Of a DNA stretch of 64,000 nt, positions 23,169-34,600 are shown one piece after another. Origin of the DNA: Lepidurus packardi (taxonomy: Eukaryota; Arthropoda; Branchiopoda; Notostraca; Triopsidae); NCBI GenBank assembly GCA_023053545.1, contig JAKZAN010000001.1, forward strand, positions 12,168,024 through 12,232,023, written 5' to 3'. The first letter of the stretch is position 1, and each line of letters starts with the position of its first letter. The translations under genes were made by a program, and so were the position numbers. Below the pieces are notes generated by a model. The model made no database searches. It saw nothing but the letters and a program-made list of their open reading frames with translations, and had not been told where the DNA came from.

Positions 23169-23889
23169 TTTACAATCAACGGTTTTGCTTCCTACATTGC
23201 TTAAAAAAAAGGCAAAAAAAGGCAGTTGCACTTGAAATAAATGTAGAAAAATTGTAAAATAGGTCACCTGTTTGGGCCTGTCTCATGAAACGCCCCTTTC
23301 TCCGTTTTTTTTTTAAGTGCTAATATTGAACTTATCCAATTAAGACTGAGGAAAGCCAGGTTCCATACGGGTTATGTAACCGAAATGAGTAACGGTCGAA
23401 GACGCAACACGCCAGCAGATTTTGTCCCCAATTTGTAAGGTCTAGAATTTCACAAATATTGACAGAGCTTTAGCAGGCACGTGCACGTGTTGTGCTAGGG
23501 CAGAGACTACTACGAGCTAGTTAGCGCGTAGGAAGACTCGTTTAACAGGCTTGGAAATGGTTTTAATTTTCTCGTGGCAAACGGGTAAGTATTACGATAC
23601 TACAATTCCTACAGTAAGAAGCAGTTTACATTTTGTATATTAAATTATTAATACGAAACATTCTTTCTTAATTCTTTTTAATTTTATTTTCGTGTAATTA
23701 GCCAATATCAGTTACAGTTGCGGTAGTGGTAATAGCTTTGGCCCAATTGACGCAAAGCCCACCGCAACAATGAAATCTACTCCGAATTGATCCATGGAGC
23801 GATAACGACGCAAAGTGATAAGCTGTCTTCTAGAAAACGTATTCTTTTATTATAAACTAAAAGATTATCTTGGCTTTTGTTTGTCCACA
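23169..23889. promoter_or_regulatory. Divergent SZT2 / bestrophin promoter region
   Basis: 721 bp separate the two start codons, which point away from each other. The region must hold both 5' UTRs and promoters. No clear TATA box or repeat was seen. Confidence 0.5.
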
Positions 23890-25426
23890 ATGACAGTGAA
23901 CTACTCCGAGAATTTGGCCACTTCTGGTCTTTCTGGAACGTTTCCTACGTTATTCAGGTACACAAATTCAGTTTAAAAAGTATTCAACAATGAATTTTAG
24001 GCATACTTTGTTCTGATAGATGGACAGGCAGCTTGTACAAAGCACTGTATCCTTGGATCCTCATTTACATCGTCATCTTCTACGCAATTGCCTTAATCTA
24101 TGAGTACGCACTGGAAGAATGGCAGCAATTGTAAGATTAATAGTCTATTATGTTTATGCTAGACCAAAAAGCTACAAATTTAACCGTTTTTCTACTTTCA
24201 GCGAATTCTGGAAGTTTTCTCGTCATGTAACAACTTTCATGGAGTCCATCCCCGTGATTCTCATGTTGGGTTTCTTCGTCAATATGTGCGTAAGCCGTTG
24301 GTGGACTTGCTACACTTCTTTACCGGAAACCGACATGGCAATCATGGTCGCTCACTACGTCTTCCACAAGAAGGTATAAAGCGAATGCGGTAGAATGGTC
24401 ACTCGTAATAATGAACTTTGCAACTAGGATGACAAATCCACAGAAAATTGCAAAACATTCTGTCGCTACATGAAGACTTATTGGATCATGTCGCTGGGTT
24501 CAGTCGCTGCGGCCCTCAAACTGAAGTACCCGGATAACGCTAGCTTCGAGACACAAGGTAACATCGACAAGATAATTTTAAACCATGTTGACTCCCAAAG
24601 AACCTTAATTAGGACTCCTTTCCAAAGACGATCTGGATGCCTTGGTCAAAGCTGAAGAAGACATGGGTCCAGCACCGAAGCCTTGGTTGATTATAATATG
24701 GGTTCGTCGAATGGTCCGACAATTGCAGATGTACGATGGCCTGGACGAAGCCCATGCTGGTATGCTAATGAGCGCGGCAAACAATATCAGAGGTGGCTGT
24801 GGTAAAGTTACCGGGAGCTGCTCAGCAATGATGCCTCTTATAGCCACCCAGGTATATATTTGATCTACTGCTCCAAATTTGACCGCAAGTTTGTGTAATT
24901 TCCTGTACAGCTTTGCATCTTCACCGTACATGCCTACGGACTCCTGGGTTTGATTGGAAAGCAGTACACCAACCCTTTCAACAACGCCCTAGGCAAGCCT
25001 CAGTTGGCCGTGACGGATTTCTACCTTCCCGTCTTTAGCCTCCTTCCGGTAACACAAATCAACATCATACAATAATCTGAATATTGACAGTAAGTTTTTT
25101 CTAGTACATCTTGTACTACGGATGGTTGCGCATGGGTGAAGTTACCCTGCACCCTTTTGGTGATGACGACGACGATATCAACATTCTGAGTGCTTGTGAA
25201 CGCAATCTTAGAGTAATAACAGCTTGTGAACTTGTTTTACCTCCCAAAGGAACCTGACCTAAACCTTTTTTTATTTTTCTTAAAATAGGATGCTACGATA
25301 ATTGAACAACACTTTAACGATCCTGAAACCCTAAACCTAAACAAGTGTTTATTTGACGAAGATGGCTCTCCTCGCCCTTACTTCCATGTGAATTCCACTG
25401 ATACGAAGACGATCCGGATTCATTAA
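23890..25426 (+). CDS. Bestrophin-family Ca2+-activated anion channel
   Basis: Bestrophins are pentameric Ca2+-gated chloride channels of plasma or internal membranes. Eight exons can be read from ATG 23890 to TAA 25424-25426, giving about 370 residues. The N-terminus MTVNYSENLA fits the family. Transmembrane segment 1 follows (WTGSLYKALYPWILIYIV), then the neck region SIPVILMLGFFVN ending in the conserved RWW. The C-terminal half ends YYGWLRMGEVTLHPFG followed by DDDDD, the acidic Ca2+ clasp, then NILSACERNL. The cytosolic tail after the clasp is short compared with vertebrate BEST1. The neck has Leu where human BEST1 has Phe80, and the aperture stretch reads AMMPLIATQ rather than SIPLVYTQ, so pore properties may differ. 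It is divergent from SZT2 and convergent with SGTA. Confidence 0.93.
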
Positions 25427-25857
25427 ACGGAACATTAAACGTGTCAACATTTTTACGTTAAAATTTTTGTTGTTAAAGTCAAATTCAGCCCGTGAAACAA
25501 AAAACTCAGGCTTCTGTAACAAACTGCCGTCCTTCTTTGCTTGACTGACCTGTTAAATTATCGTTTTTCCTAAGCAATACATCTGCAGGAATTTGATACG
25601 ATGCGAATGGTTAAAGGGCGTAAAAGTGAAGGTTTTTTTCGTTTAATCACAATTCCTGTTCAAAAACAAAAGGAACAAAACAAAAACGGCAGTCTATTTC
25701 TAGGCTTTTGGTCGCTAATGTCACACAGCACAGGACTTCTGTTCATAGACCTATGCAGATCCGTGCAATCTTTCATCGAGAAATGCTCTTTATAGCTCTT
25801 TCAAGTGACTTCATCAAACATGTCAACATGCTTCGGAGTTCTAGAAAAAAAAAAAAC
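25427..25857. other. Convergent 3' region between bestrophin and SGTA
   Basis: Presumed 3' UTRs of two converging genes. No coding sequence, RNA gene or repeat was recognised. Confidence 0.5.
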
Positions 25858-27234
25858 TTATTGAGTAGGGGGTTCCTCGCCTTCTTGCGGGCCACCCATT
25901 TGCCGTCGAAGTTGCTCCACTAATTCGGGATTGGTTTCCTGCATTTGTTGGGCCAATTGCTGCCCACTATTGAAAATAATACAAAATAAATATAATAAAA
26001 TAATAATAAAAATTAATAATAATAACAACTAATAATAATAATAATAATAATAATAAAATAATACAAATAAAAAATCCGATTAAAAAATATTGGTTTTCTA
26101 CTTACACTCGAAGCAAAGCATCTAAGCCACCTCCTTCTGATCCACCACCTCCACCAGACATTAGTTGACCCATTCTGAAAATAAAGAAAATAAAGAATGT
26201 TAGACCTTTCAAACTGATGAATACAACAAGAACCTAAAGTATGAAAAGAACGTCTTACATATTTTGCATGGAAGGATTGGACAACATTTGGGTGGCCATG
26301 TTCATCAGTCCAGGGTTGCCCAGCAAACCTCCTAAATCTGGCATACCAGGTACAGGACCTGGCACAGCTGGCCCAGCCTGCTTGAGTTTATCCTCAGCTA
26401 TCTTTAAATTGCTCCTGTAGCTTTCGTTGTCAGGCTCCAGCTCTAAAGCACGTTGATAGCAGTTGAGAGCTTCTCGGTCTTGATCCAGACTCGAATATGC
26501 TAGTCTAAAAACGAACAAAACAAACCATTAATACCTAGCATTTGAAAAATAACTAAATAAATAGAAAAATAAGTAAACAAATAACGTTAAAATGAAAAGA
26601 GCGTTACCCCATCCTGCCATAGGCTTTGCTGTACTTGGGATCGATTGTGATGGCCGTTTTGCAGTCTTCAAGAGCGAGTTCGTGGTTATTCGTTTTACTG
26701 TGAGCGGCAGCACGGTTACAATAGTATACGGCATTCCGACCGTCCATGGCGATAGCTCTAAACAACGCAAGAGTTTTAAAATACTGCTCAGGATTAGAGG
26801 AAAACTTACTTTCCGTAAAAATCGATGGCTTCGGTATACTTTTCAACCTTCATAAGATTGTTCCCTTCATTCTTTAGCGCTTCAGCTTCAGCCTTAGCCT
26901 CGGGGGTGGCTTCTGGGGGCAACGAAGTATTTGTCTGCGCCAACGACACAAAAACGATTTATAAATTCGTTTATTCAGGGTAAAACAAGGAAAAAAAGCA
27001 CAAAAATTCTTATGTATGTACTTGGTCTTTTTCTAGTGCTTCCTGGAAGATGTCTAGCAACGACCTGGAAAGACTTAGGCTCTCAGAATCTTTGGGATCG
27101 AGAGCAAAGGCAGTTTCCAGGCACTGGACGGCCACTTCCAGGCTTTCTTGAGCGTCACTGGATAAACCACCAAACTCTCTCTGCTCGGCCAGGAACTGTA
27201 CTATTGCCAACGCAAGACGCTTTACGGTGGACAT
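25858..27234 (-). CDS. SGTA: SGTA-type small glutamine-rich TPR co-chaperone
   Basis: SGT/SGTA is a cytosolic homodimeric co-chaperone that receives tail-anchored and mislocalised membrane proteins and passes them to the GET/BAG6 machinery, binding Hsp70/Hsp90 through its TPR domain. The start at 27234 gives MSTVKRLALAIVQFLAEQ then GGLSSDAQESLEVAVQCLE, the N-terminal dimerisation domain. TPR repeats follow: AVYYCNRAAAHSKTNN, KAITIDPKYSKAYGRMG (as split by introns), and ALNCYQRALELEPDNESYR. After these come a Gly/Pro/Met-rich segment with NPGLMNMATQMLSNPSMQNM and a Gln-rich end (SGQQLAQQMQETNPELVEQL). The stop TAA is at 25858-25860. Five or more short introns are seen. It is divergent from TIM17, with 222 bp between start codons. 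Confidence 0.95.
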
Positions 27235-27456
27235 TTCGGGACCTTAGACTCAAGGATTATTAATTAACTAATAATTAAATTAATTGCCACGCAAGCACGC
27301 AACTTCTCCACTTCGCGTTTTTGGGTCTTTAAAACAAACAGCGTCGCCTTCTAGCGAAAAATTACGAAAGCTCTTTCCTTTGGCGCATAGGGTTGCCTCA
27401 TGTTGGTGCCCCAAAACAAATTTCGACAAGTTTAACTCGTCCGAATTTAGCAAAAA
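27235..27456. promoter_or_regulatory. Compact bidirectional promoter, SGTA / TIM17
   Basis: Only 222 bp separate the divergent start codons of the two housekeeping genes, so they probably share a promoter. There is no obvious TATA box. Confidence 0.5.
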
Positions 27457-28145
27457 ATGGAAGAATACGCCAGAGAACCATGGTAACCCGTCAATTACAT
27501 ATCAATTTTTAACTAATTACCCGTTTTTATAGCCCTATGCGCATTGTGGACGACTGTGGCGGAGCTTTTACCATGGGTGTCATTGGAGGGGGTATTTTCC
27601 AGAGTATTAAAGGTTTCAGAAATGCACCCAGCGTAAGTTGTCATCAAGTGATACACTTCTCTGTAGATGTTAAATTCTGTTGTATCCTAAATAGGGAATT
27701 TCAAGAAGAGCATTAGGAAGTTTAATAGCAATTAAGGAAAGGGCACCAGTTATTGGCGGCAACTTCGCAGTTTGGGGAGGCATGTTTTCGACAATCGACT
27801 GCACACTAGTTTACCTTCGAAAGAAAGAAGACCCCTGGAATTCAATCATCAGTGGAGCTGCCACAGGAGGGATCCTAGCTGCCCGAAGTATGTTTCTTTT
27901 TAAGCTACACAACTGGACATCATCTAAAGGAAGCTTTTTCTTGTTATATAAAAGATGGTCTTCCTGCAATGGCTGGAAGTGCGCTCATTGGAGGCGTTTT
28001 GCTGGCTTTGATCGAAGGCGTGGGTATCATGTTAACGCGCTTTTCTGCCGAGCAATTCAAACCTGTTAGCCCTCAAATGCACATGGAAGATCCTTCACAG
28101 CTGAGTCCATCAGCACCGTTTGGAACGCAACAGCAGTACCAGTAA
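27457..28145 (+). CDS. TIMM17: TIM17, mitochondrial inner-membrane translocase subunit
   Basis: Tim17 is the core channel subunit of the TIM23 complex, which imports presequence proteins across the inner mitochondrial membrane. The start ATG is 27457. Exons give [21 protein letters not shown], then [60 protein letters not shown], and the last membrane segment [19 protein letters not shown]. The stop TAA is 28143-28145. These match the four-helix Tim17 family with its acidic intermembrane-space N-terminus (EEYARE, VDD). Four exons with short introns; total length about 170 residues, typical for the family. The C-tail ([19 protein letters not shown]) resembles that of TIMM17B. Confidence 0.97.
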
Positions 28146-28659
28146 GGTGGTGCTGTTGGTTAGTGTTCTGGTTACTTTCAATTATCAATCCAATTACAGT
28201 CAGGCATGGAAAGGAAACAAACAAGAATAGAACCTGTGTTGAATCTTGTTGGCCGACTTTTCTTGTGTCTTTGATTCAACACGCGTTCTGAAATTGTTCT
28301 TTGGGGGGTGTTTTGCAGTAGCGTGACGTAATTGTACATTCTTTTGCTCTTTACGGTTGCCATGTATAACACCCTCGACGCCTAAATAACCTGTATAGAA
28401 CCCAAAGCCTCTACAGTTACATAACGTGGGAATAAACCTTTTTTGAACAAACGACCCTGTACGCTTTGAAAAGTGGTGGAACTAAATATCTCAATAGAAT
28501 TTGGCTAGAATTACTTTTCAACCAAACAAACAAACTCAAAAATATCTACTAAAATTAGTAAGGGATAAGGATAATTAACTCAAAACATGTCTTTCCCCTC
28601 CAACGTATTATGGAATATTGCGAATGTCATGGATATCATCTCCTTCATCCCAGGAATGC
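28146..28659. other. Convergent 3' region between TIM17 and ITPR
   Basis: An AATAAA near 28431 (GGGAATAAACC, plus strand) can serve TIM17. No gene, RNA or clear repeat is seen otherwise. Confidence 0.5.
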
Positions 28660-31600
28660 TTATTGACTGGAAGTATACAGGTGTGACGACGGATTCAGCA
28701 AACCAATACGCTGCTTCTGCTTACGGTGCTCCGTCATCTGAAATCACGATAAAAAAATCACTAATTTTCTTAAAACAAATCCGAATCAAGTTACCTGGTC
28801 CCTTAATTCAGTAAGCTGTCTACATAACTGCGTCACCAATTCTTGCGTCGACTCCAAATTCATTTGCAAGGTAAGGAAATCATTTTGCTCTGATTCTTCC
28901 CCTTCTGCAGCCAAAGACATGGCTCGAAGTCGAGGGAAAAAGTCCAAATTTCCGTCCTATTGAATATCATCTTGATTTTTCTGTAATTTACAAACACCAA
29001 TGACTCGTTTTACCTTTACTCTGTTGGAAACGTAACTCTCCGGTCCTGTAAACTCGGTTGGATCTTTGACTTTAATGAGGACGAGGAAGTAGAGATAGTG
29101 CCACATGTTATGCTCTTCTCGGATATGGCTCTCAAAACTCGTTTTCCGGTTATCGAATTTCGAACGATTCAAGCCTAAAGGTTTATTAAACATTGGTTTA
29201 GTTTTGAGGTACGAAAATCGAGTTTGGGATTGGAATACATACCGCAAACGAAGCAAGTATTCTTCAGAATTTCTTCTTTCTGCTGCTTCTCGCTTCTCAA
29301 GTCTGCGAAGGTGTCGATAATGACACCAAAGATCAAATTGAGGACAATGACGATGACCACAAAGTAGAACAACAAGTCATACACTACCCGAGCCCCAAAC
29401 ATGGATTCCTATACAAAAAACAACGACCAAAAAACAATATTACCAAGACCTTTTTCGAGTTATCTTTCTTTAAAATGGCAACAGCCGTACAAAACAGAGC
29501 TTTGTTTGAAACATAGCCGAAAATCGAGTATTTAGTGATTCGCTTTTTTCTACTGTGACCAAAAACAAGTAACGATGCTAGTAGACATAACTTTGCTGCA
29601 TTTTAAAGAGAACATCCCTACAAACTTAGCATGTGGTCCTGAAATTATCCTGCTTGACGTTTCATGCGTAGAAACAATGTGCGTTCATATACGCCGTGCA
29701 AAGTACTACGACGCCAGCTTGGGTGTAATAAGCTAGTTCACCTGAGCCTTCGGATATTAAAGAAAGAAAAAATTCAAAGTAAGACCATGTAGCTGGCTGA
29801 CAGCAGAGACATATCAGTATCCATGGTACCCGAGCATTGTCTACTATTATAAGCATAGAAATAAACAGAAACCATGGTAATAAGCACCATGATACGTCCA
29901 TGATGTCATGACCAAAAGTTTGAAGGCCAATAATTACTGAATGGTTAATATAAAAACCTGGAACCAAAAGTTCTTAATTCATACAATAAGAGTCCATAAA
30001 GAATCTCAACACGTGATTTTTGTGAAAATTGTCCTTTTAAGGTAGATTACTTTTCGACTAGGAGGACGTAGTATATCGCCAATGCCTCCACCGTTTCTGA
30101 GTCCCCAATTGAGGGTAGTAATGATGCAGTGGAACAAAGAATCACAGCCACGCTCTTTATCTTCTTTTTCCTCGGGACAAGACAACGCTGCGGGTACAAC
30201 CTGGCTTGAATTTGCTTCCGCTTCGTTTATTTGTGCGTCGTGGGAGCTTTTATAGAAGGCCTTGTCCCTGAACGGGCAGTTCTTTCCAATTGTGCAAGAA
30301 CCAATAGGCGCTGCAGTCTGCTCATTAACTAAGATAAAATCCTCCTATCAGTATCAACTTTTCAAGAAAAAAAAAAAAATAGTATAAAATTTTTTTGCAC
30401 CTTCTGAAAGATCCAAGGCTTCCAACACTTCACTTTCCACTTCTACCAGAAAGTCATCTCGGAAGAATATGAAGCCGATGATTGAGAACATGTAGACAAG
30501 AATAAGTGCCAGTACTGCCGTCAGGATAATGGACCGTCCATTACGTGTCACTGAGCGAATGACATTGAGCAGAGTCTCTTCGCGATACACCACATCGAAC
30601 AACTACCGTAAAAAAATAATAAAATAATAATAGCATTTTAAAATATACAGTATTAGAAGGCTTACTAGGACGGAAAAGAAGAAGGGATGAGTGGTAAGCC
30701 CCAAGAAGCAGAAAATCAGGTACACAAAATGGTACCAGAGCTCTTTATCCCATGCAATTTGCTTCCAATGTCGACTGAGAGTACCTTGGTTTCCTACGAT
30801 GCTCACCAAATGAACCATTTTCATGACCACCTTAAAAACATGCAAAAATAAAATAAAAAATAAAGTATATGAAATAAAATAATTGCGAATTATATTGGTT
30901 TTCAAGAATCTAGGAGTCATTACGTTTGCAGTCCCTAGTAAGGCAAGAGCAGGTTGAGGTCCAAGGGAAAATATGAGTCGTAGGATGAGAATAAACCCAA
31001 ACGTGCGTATGAACGTGGCCCGTGGAAACGTAATGGCCATCGCTCCCAAGGAGAGCATTAGCGCCCATATTAGGCCAGATATATGTGGACCAGGATCTAA
31101 AATCAATACAAAATCCGACATATTCAACTAAACCTTCCATTAGACGATCTGAGGCTTTTTTACTTGGTAATTCTTCTCCAAAGGGGTAAAAGAAGGCCAC
31201 AATCAAGTTCAGTAGAACGGCCAAGTTGAAGAGAACTTTGCTCCAAGTCGACATGTAATTTGCCACACGAAAGAGCATTGGTTGGCCTATAGAATTAAAA
31301 GTAATGAAAAATAAAATAATAATATCTAATAAATAAAAAAAAGTTCAACTTTAAGAGTTCTTTAAAAGTTCAACTTTCTAGACTTAAAAGAAAAATATTT
31401 CAAATACCGCGTAATTTCTTCTGCCAAATCATTTCGTCAAACATGTCATTGACCCGGTGGAAGAATTCCGTCACTTTTGAACCCTGGTCATCTCGCTCTA
31501 CAGTGTTGAATACGCGGAATTTCGTATCACGAGTCAAGTACTCGCAAATTTCCGGTATCGGGAAGACGATTTGTTCCATAGATCTTTCTGCATCATCACG

Positions 31601-34600
31601 AACAATCTTTAAAAAAAAATAAAGTAAAAAAATTTTAGTTTGTATGGAAAAATGAATTGCCTAAGAAAATTCCCCAAAAATTACTTCAATTTGAGCAGTA
31701 TGGGAAGTGTAGTACTGCAAAGCTTTGTACGTTCTTTCTTCGGAATCCTCCGAGGGTTTCAATAGAGTTTCCAGCTTCTTGTTGTGCTTCGACAGCAGGT
31801 GACACAGAATGTAAATGTTATGACCAACCTATATATATATATATATATATACATAAAAAAAAAACTTGTTAATAAAACCCATGCGGATTTCAGCACCGTA
31901 TGGGACGTTGGTGAATTTGGAAAGATCTTTATAGTACTTCTCGTGGGCTGACTACTTGGTGTTCGTCCTCTTTGCCATATACGCTGACCAAGTGCTGTTC
32001 TTTTTCTTCTACTTCTTCGTGAAACGCCCGGCATGCAATATCGACCTAAAAAAAAAAAAAAAAAAAAATTTTTAGAACGTAATCTTGGGCAAACTTACGT
32101 TTTTTTTAGGAAAGTTTTGGATTTTATTTTTACCAGTTGTTTGGGATTCATGTTGAAGAGGATCCGCTCAGCGTTTTCGCTGTCTCCGCGACTTTCTGTG
32201 ACGGCTAAAAGCAGCTTGGACGCGTTGTTTTTCAGTTGCCACACCAAATCCATGCGAGTTTCTCCCAACGGGTTGATGTCCGTCGACAACAAGGCGGTAA
32301 TAATGTCCAGTCCATTGGATTCCTGACTGACGATACAATTCTGGTTCTGATGACACGGACCCTAATTGAAAATACAACCTTGAGTTAAAAGAAATTTTTT
32401 TGTCATGTTTTAAAATTATATTTATTATTTTTTTTTTTTATTATATCTATATTTTAAAACTATTTTTATATAGACTTGCCTATGTCGGTTATTATTACTA
32501 AAATATAAAGATATTTTCATTATTGTCTAAATTATTTTTTTATTTTTTTCAAAAATTTTATTTATACTTTCCTATTATTACTATTTTCTGTTTACCTGGC
32601 AATATTCTGTCAAAGTTTCTAAAGTTTGGTTAATCAAGGCCACATTCTGCTCGTTGATATACAAGCCTAGCAAGCCCAACCCCCCCGTGGTGGATCCGCA
32701 AATACAATCCAGTAAAGTAAGCGTCTCGGACACGAGATTATAGTTGTTATAATTGCTCTTTTCGGGTTTTTGACACCTCAAAAAGTTTTGCAGCAGCCTG
32801 TTATGGTTTTCGCACAGCAACTGCAGAAAACGCAGCATTGGTTGCATCACGAGGATCTTAGGCGACAACTGATTGTCTTCTTCTTTGTCTTTGTGCTTCT
32901 CCAACTTCTCGGCCAACATATCTTCAAATGCGGAGCCCATGGAGAGTACTGGTGAACTCGGTTCTTCCAATTCTGTTCCAAAAAACAACAGAAATTAATT
33001 AATAAATCAACTAAAAGCGCCAAATAGTCTCATTTCCCCTTTCTATGTTCAATAGTGACCGTGACCTTATTACTTACGGAAATTCGTCTAAGGTTCACCC
33101 AAAACAAAAGTTTGCTCAAAAAGGCACCATGCGCAAGCTACTGATGTGCGAGGGAAGCATAAAGTGAAAAAAGGCAATCACCTTTATATGCAAAACTCGC
33201 TAAATCTTCTCCCAAAGCATCGGACAGACTTGTTCGCCATTTTCGTGAAATTTGGAGAGGAGTAAGGGGTCTGGGCGGGGACGGAGTGGGCGGAGCTAGC
33301 CTAGAGCTGGTTTTGGAACTCCGCATCCAGCGACTGACCATACCCCCAAAAGAGCCCCAATGGAACCCAAATCTGGAACTGGTCGACAAGCTTGGCAATC
33401 GTTCACCTTCTTCTTCTTCTTCTGCGCCCGTGGAGTTCAAGGAATGAATCGGAGAGATGCCCAGATGAGCGTCTTCTTCTCCTCCTCCATCCACCAAACC
33501 GAAATTGCGAACGCGGTTCTCGTTTGAGTCTAAAGACGCAGACCATTTGAGCTCATCGCGCTGTGTGGATTCCAAAACGGGTTTTTCGCAGTCAAGGGAA
33601 GACTTATCCTTAGAGAAAGACCACATGAACCGTCGCCAGGCCGGACGGTCCATCCAAAGCGCCGAGTAATGGTGCGAGGGCGAAGACTGTGCGTTAGGCG
33701 TTAAAGCTGGTTTGGTGTTAAAGCCATCACCAAAAAAACAACAATAAAAATAAGGGGAAAAAAAGCGAATTAAGTAAAAGCCATGCATATATTTTGCAAT
33801 TTTTTTTTAAACTTTTCGGCGTATCCAATAAGCAAGAATCTTCCTTCACTTTGGACGTTTTTGTCAAAAAAGTATTAAAAAAAAAAAATTCTTTACCTTT
33901 TTGTTTCAACGCCTTCTCGATGCTGTCCTTCAGTTCTTCATCCGTAGTCTTAGAAATGGTTTCTGTGGTATTGACCGTGACGGTTGACTTGATTTCCGTG
34001 AGCGCTTCGCTCATTTTCTCGTAAAATATCTTAAAAAGGAAGAGAAATCGTAAAAAAAGAAGAAAAAACGGGTTAATCACTCTGGAATCAAGAAATATTA
34101 ATTTTTGGCGTTTTGTTTTACTCGAGCAAAACTTGGGCTCGCTTCACTGAATTGCAGCTTGTTGTATAAACTCAGTTGGATGTCCCAGTTACCGCCTTCT
34201 AGTAAGGCAATACCCAACTCGACCACTTCAGCGAAGATGGTACAAGACAGAGGAGATGTGGTGATGAGGTCGACGACCAAGTCGGCAGCTCCTTGCTTGG
34301 ATAGGTGGCATTGGACTTCGTGTAAGGACATTTCCGCTCTGGACAAGTATCGGCCTTTTTGAAAGGAAAAGAACGAAAGTAAATACCAACAAAATTGAAA
34401 ATAAAAATAGATGAAAGCGTTAAATGACGCAAAGGGAATTGAGAAATGTACCGTAAGTGTTGGATGAATAGGGTTTGCGTTTAGGAGGATTCTTGCCAAA
34501 GTAACGAGCCAGCAAGTTCTTCCTTAGAGCATCCCCCTGTCACACAAAAAAAGAAAGCGTCAATACAACTTTCACCAATCATTGTCTACGCTGGGTAACT

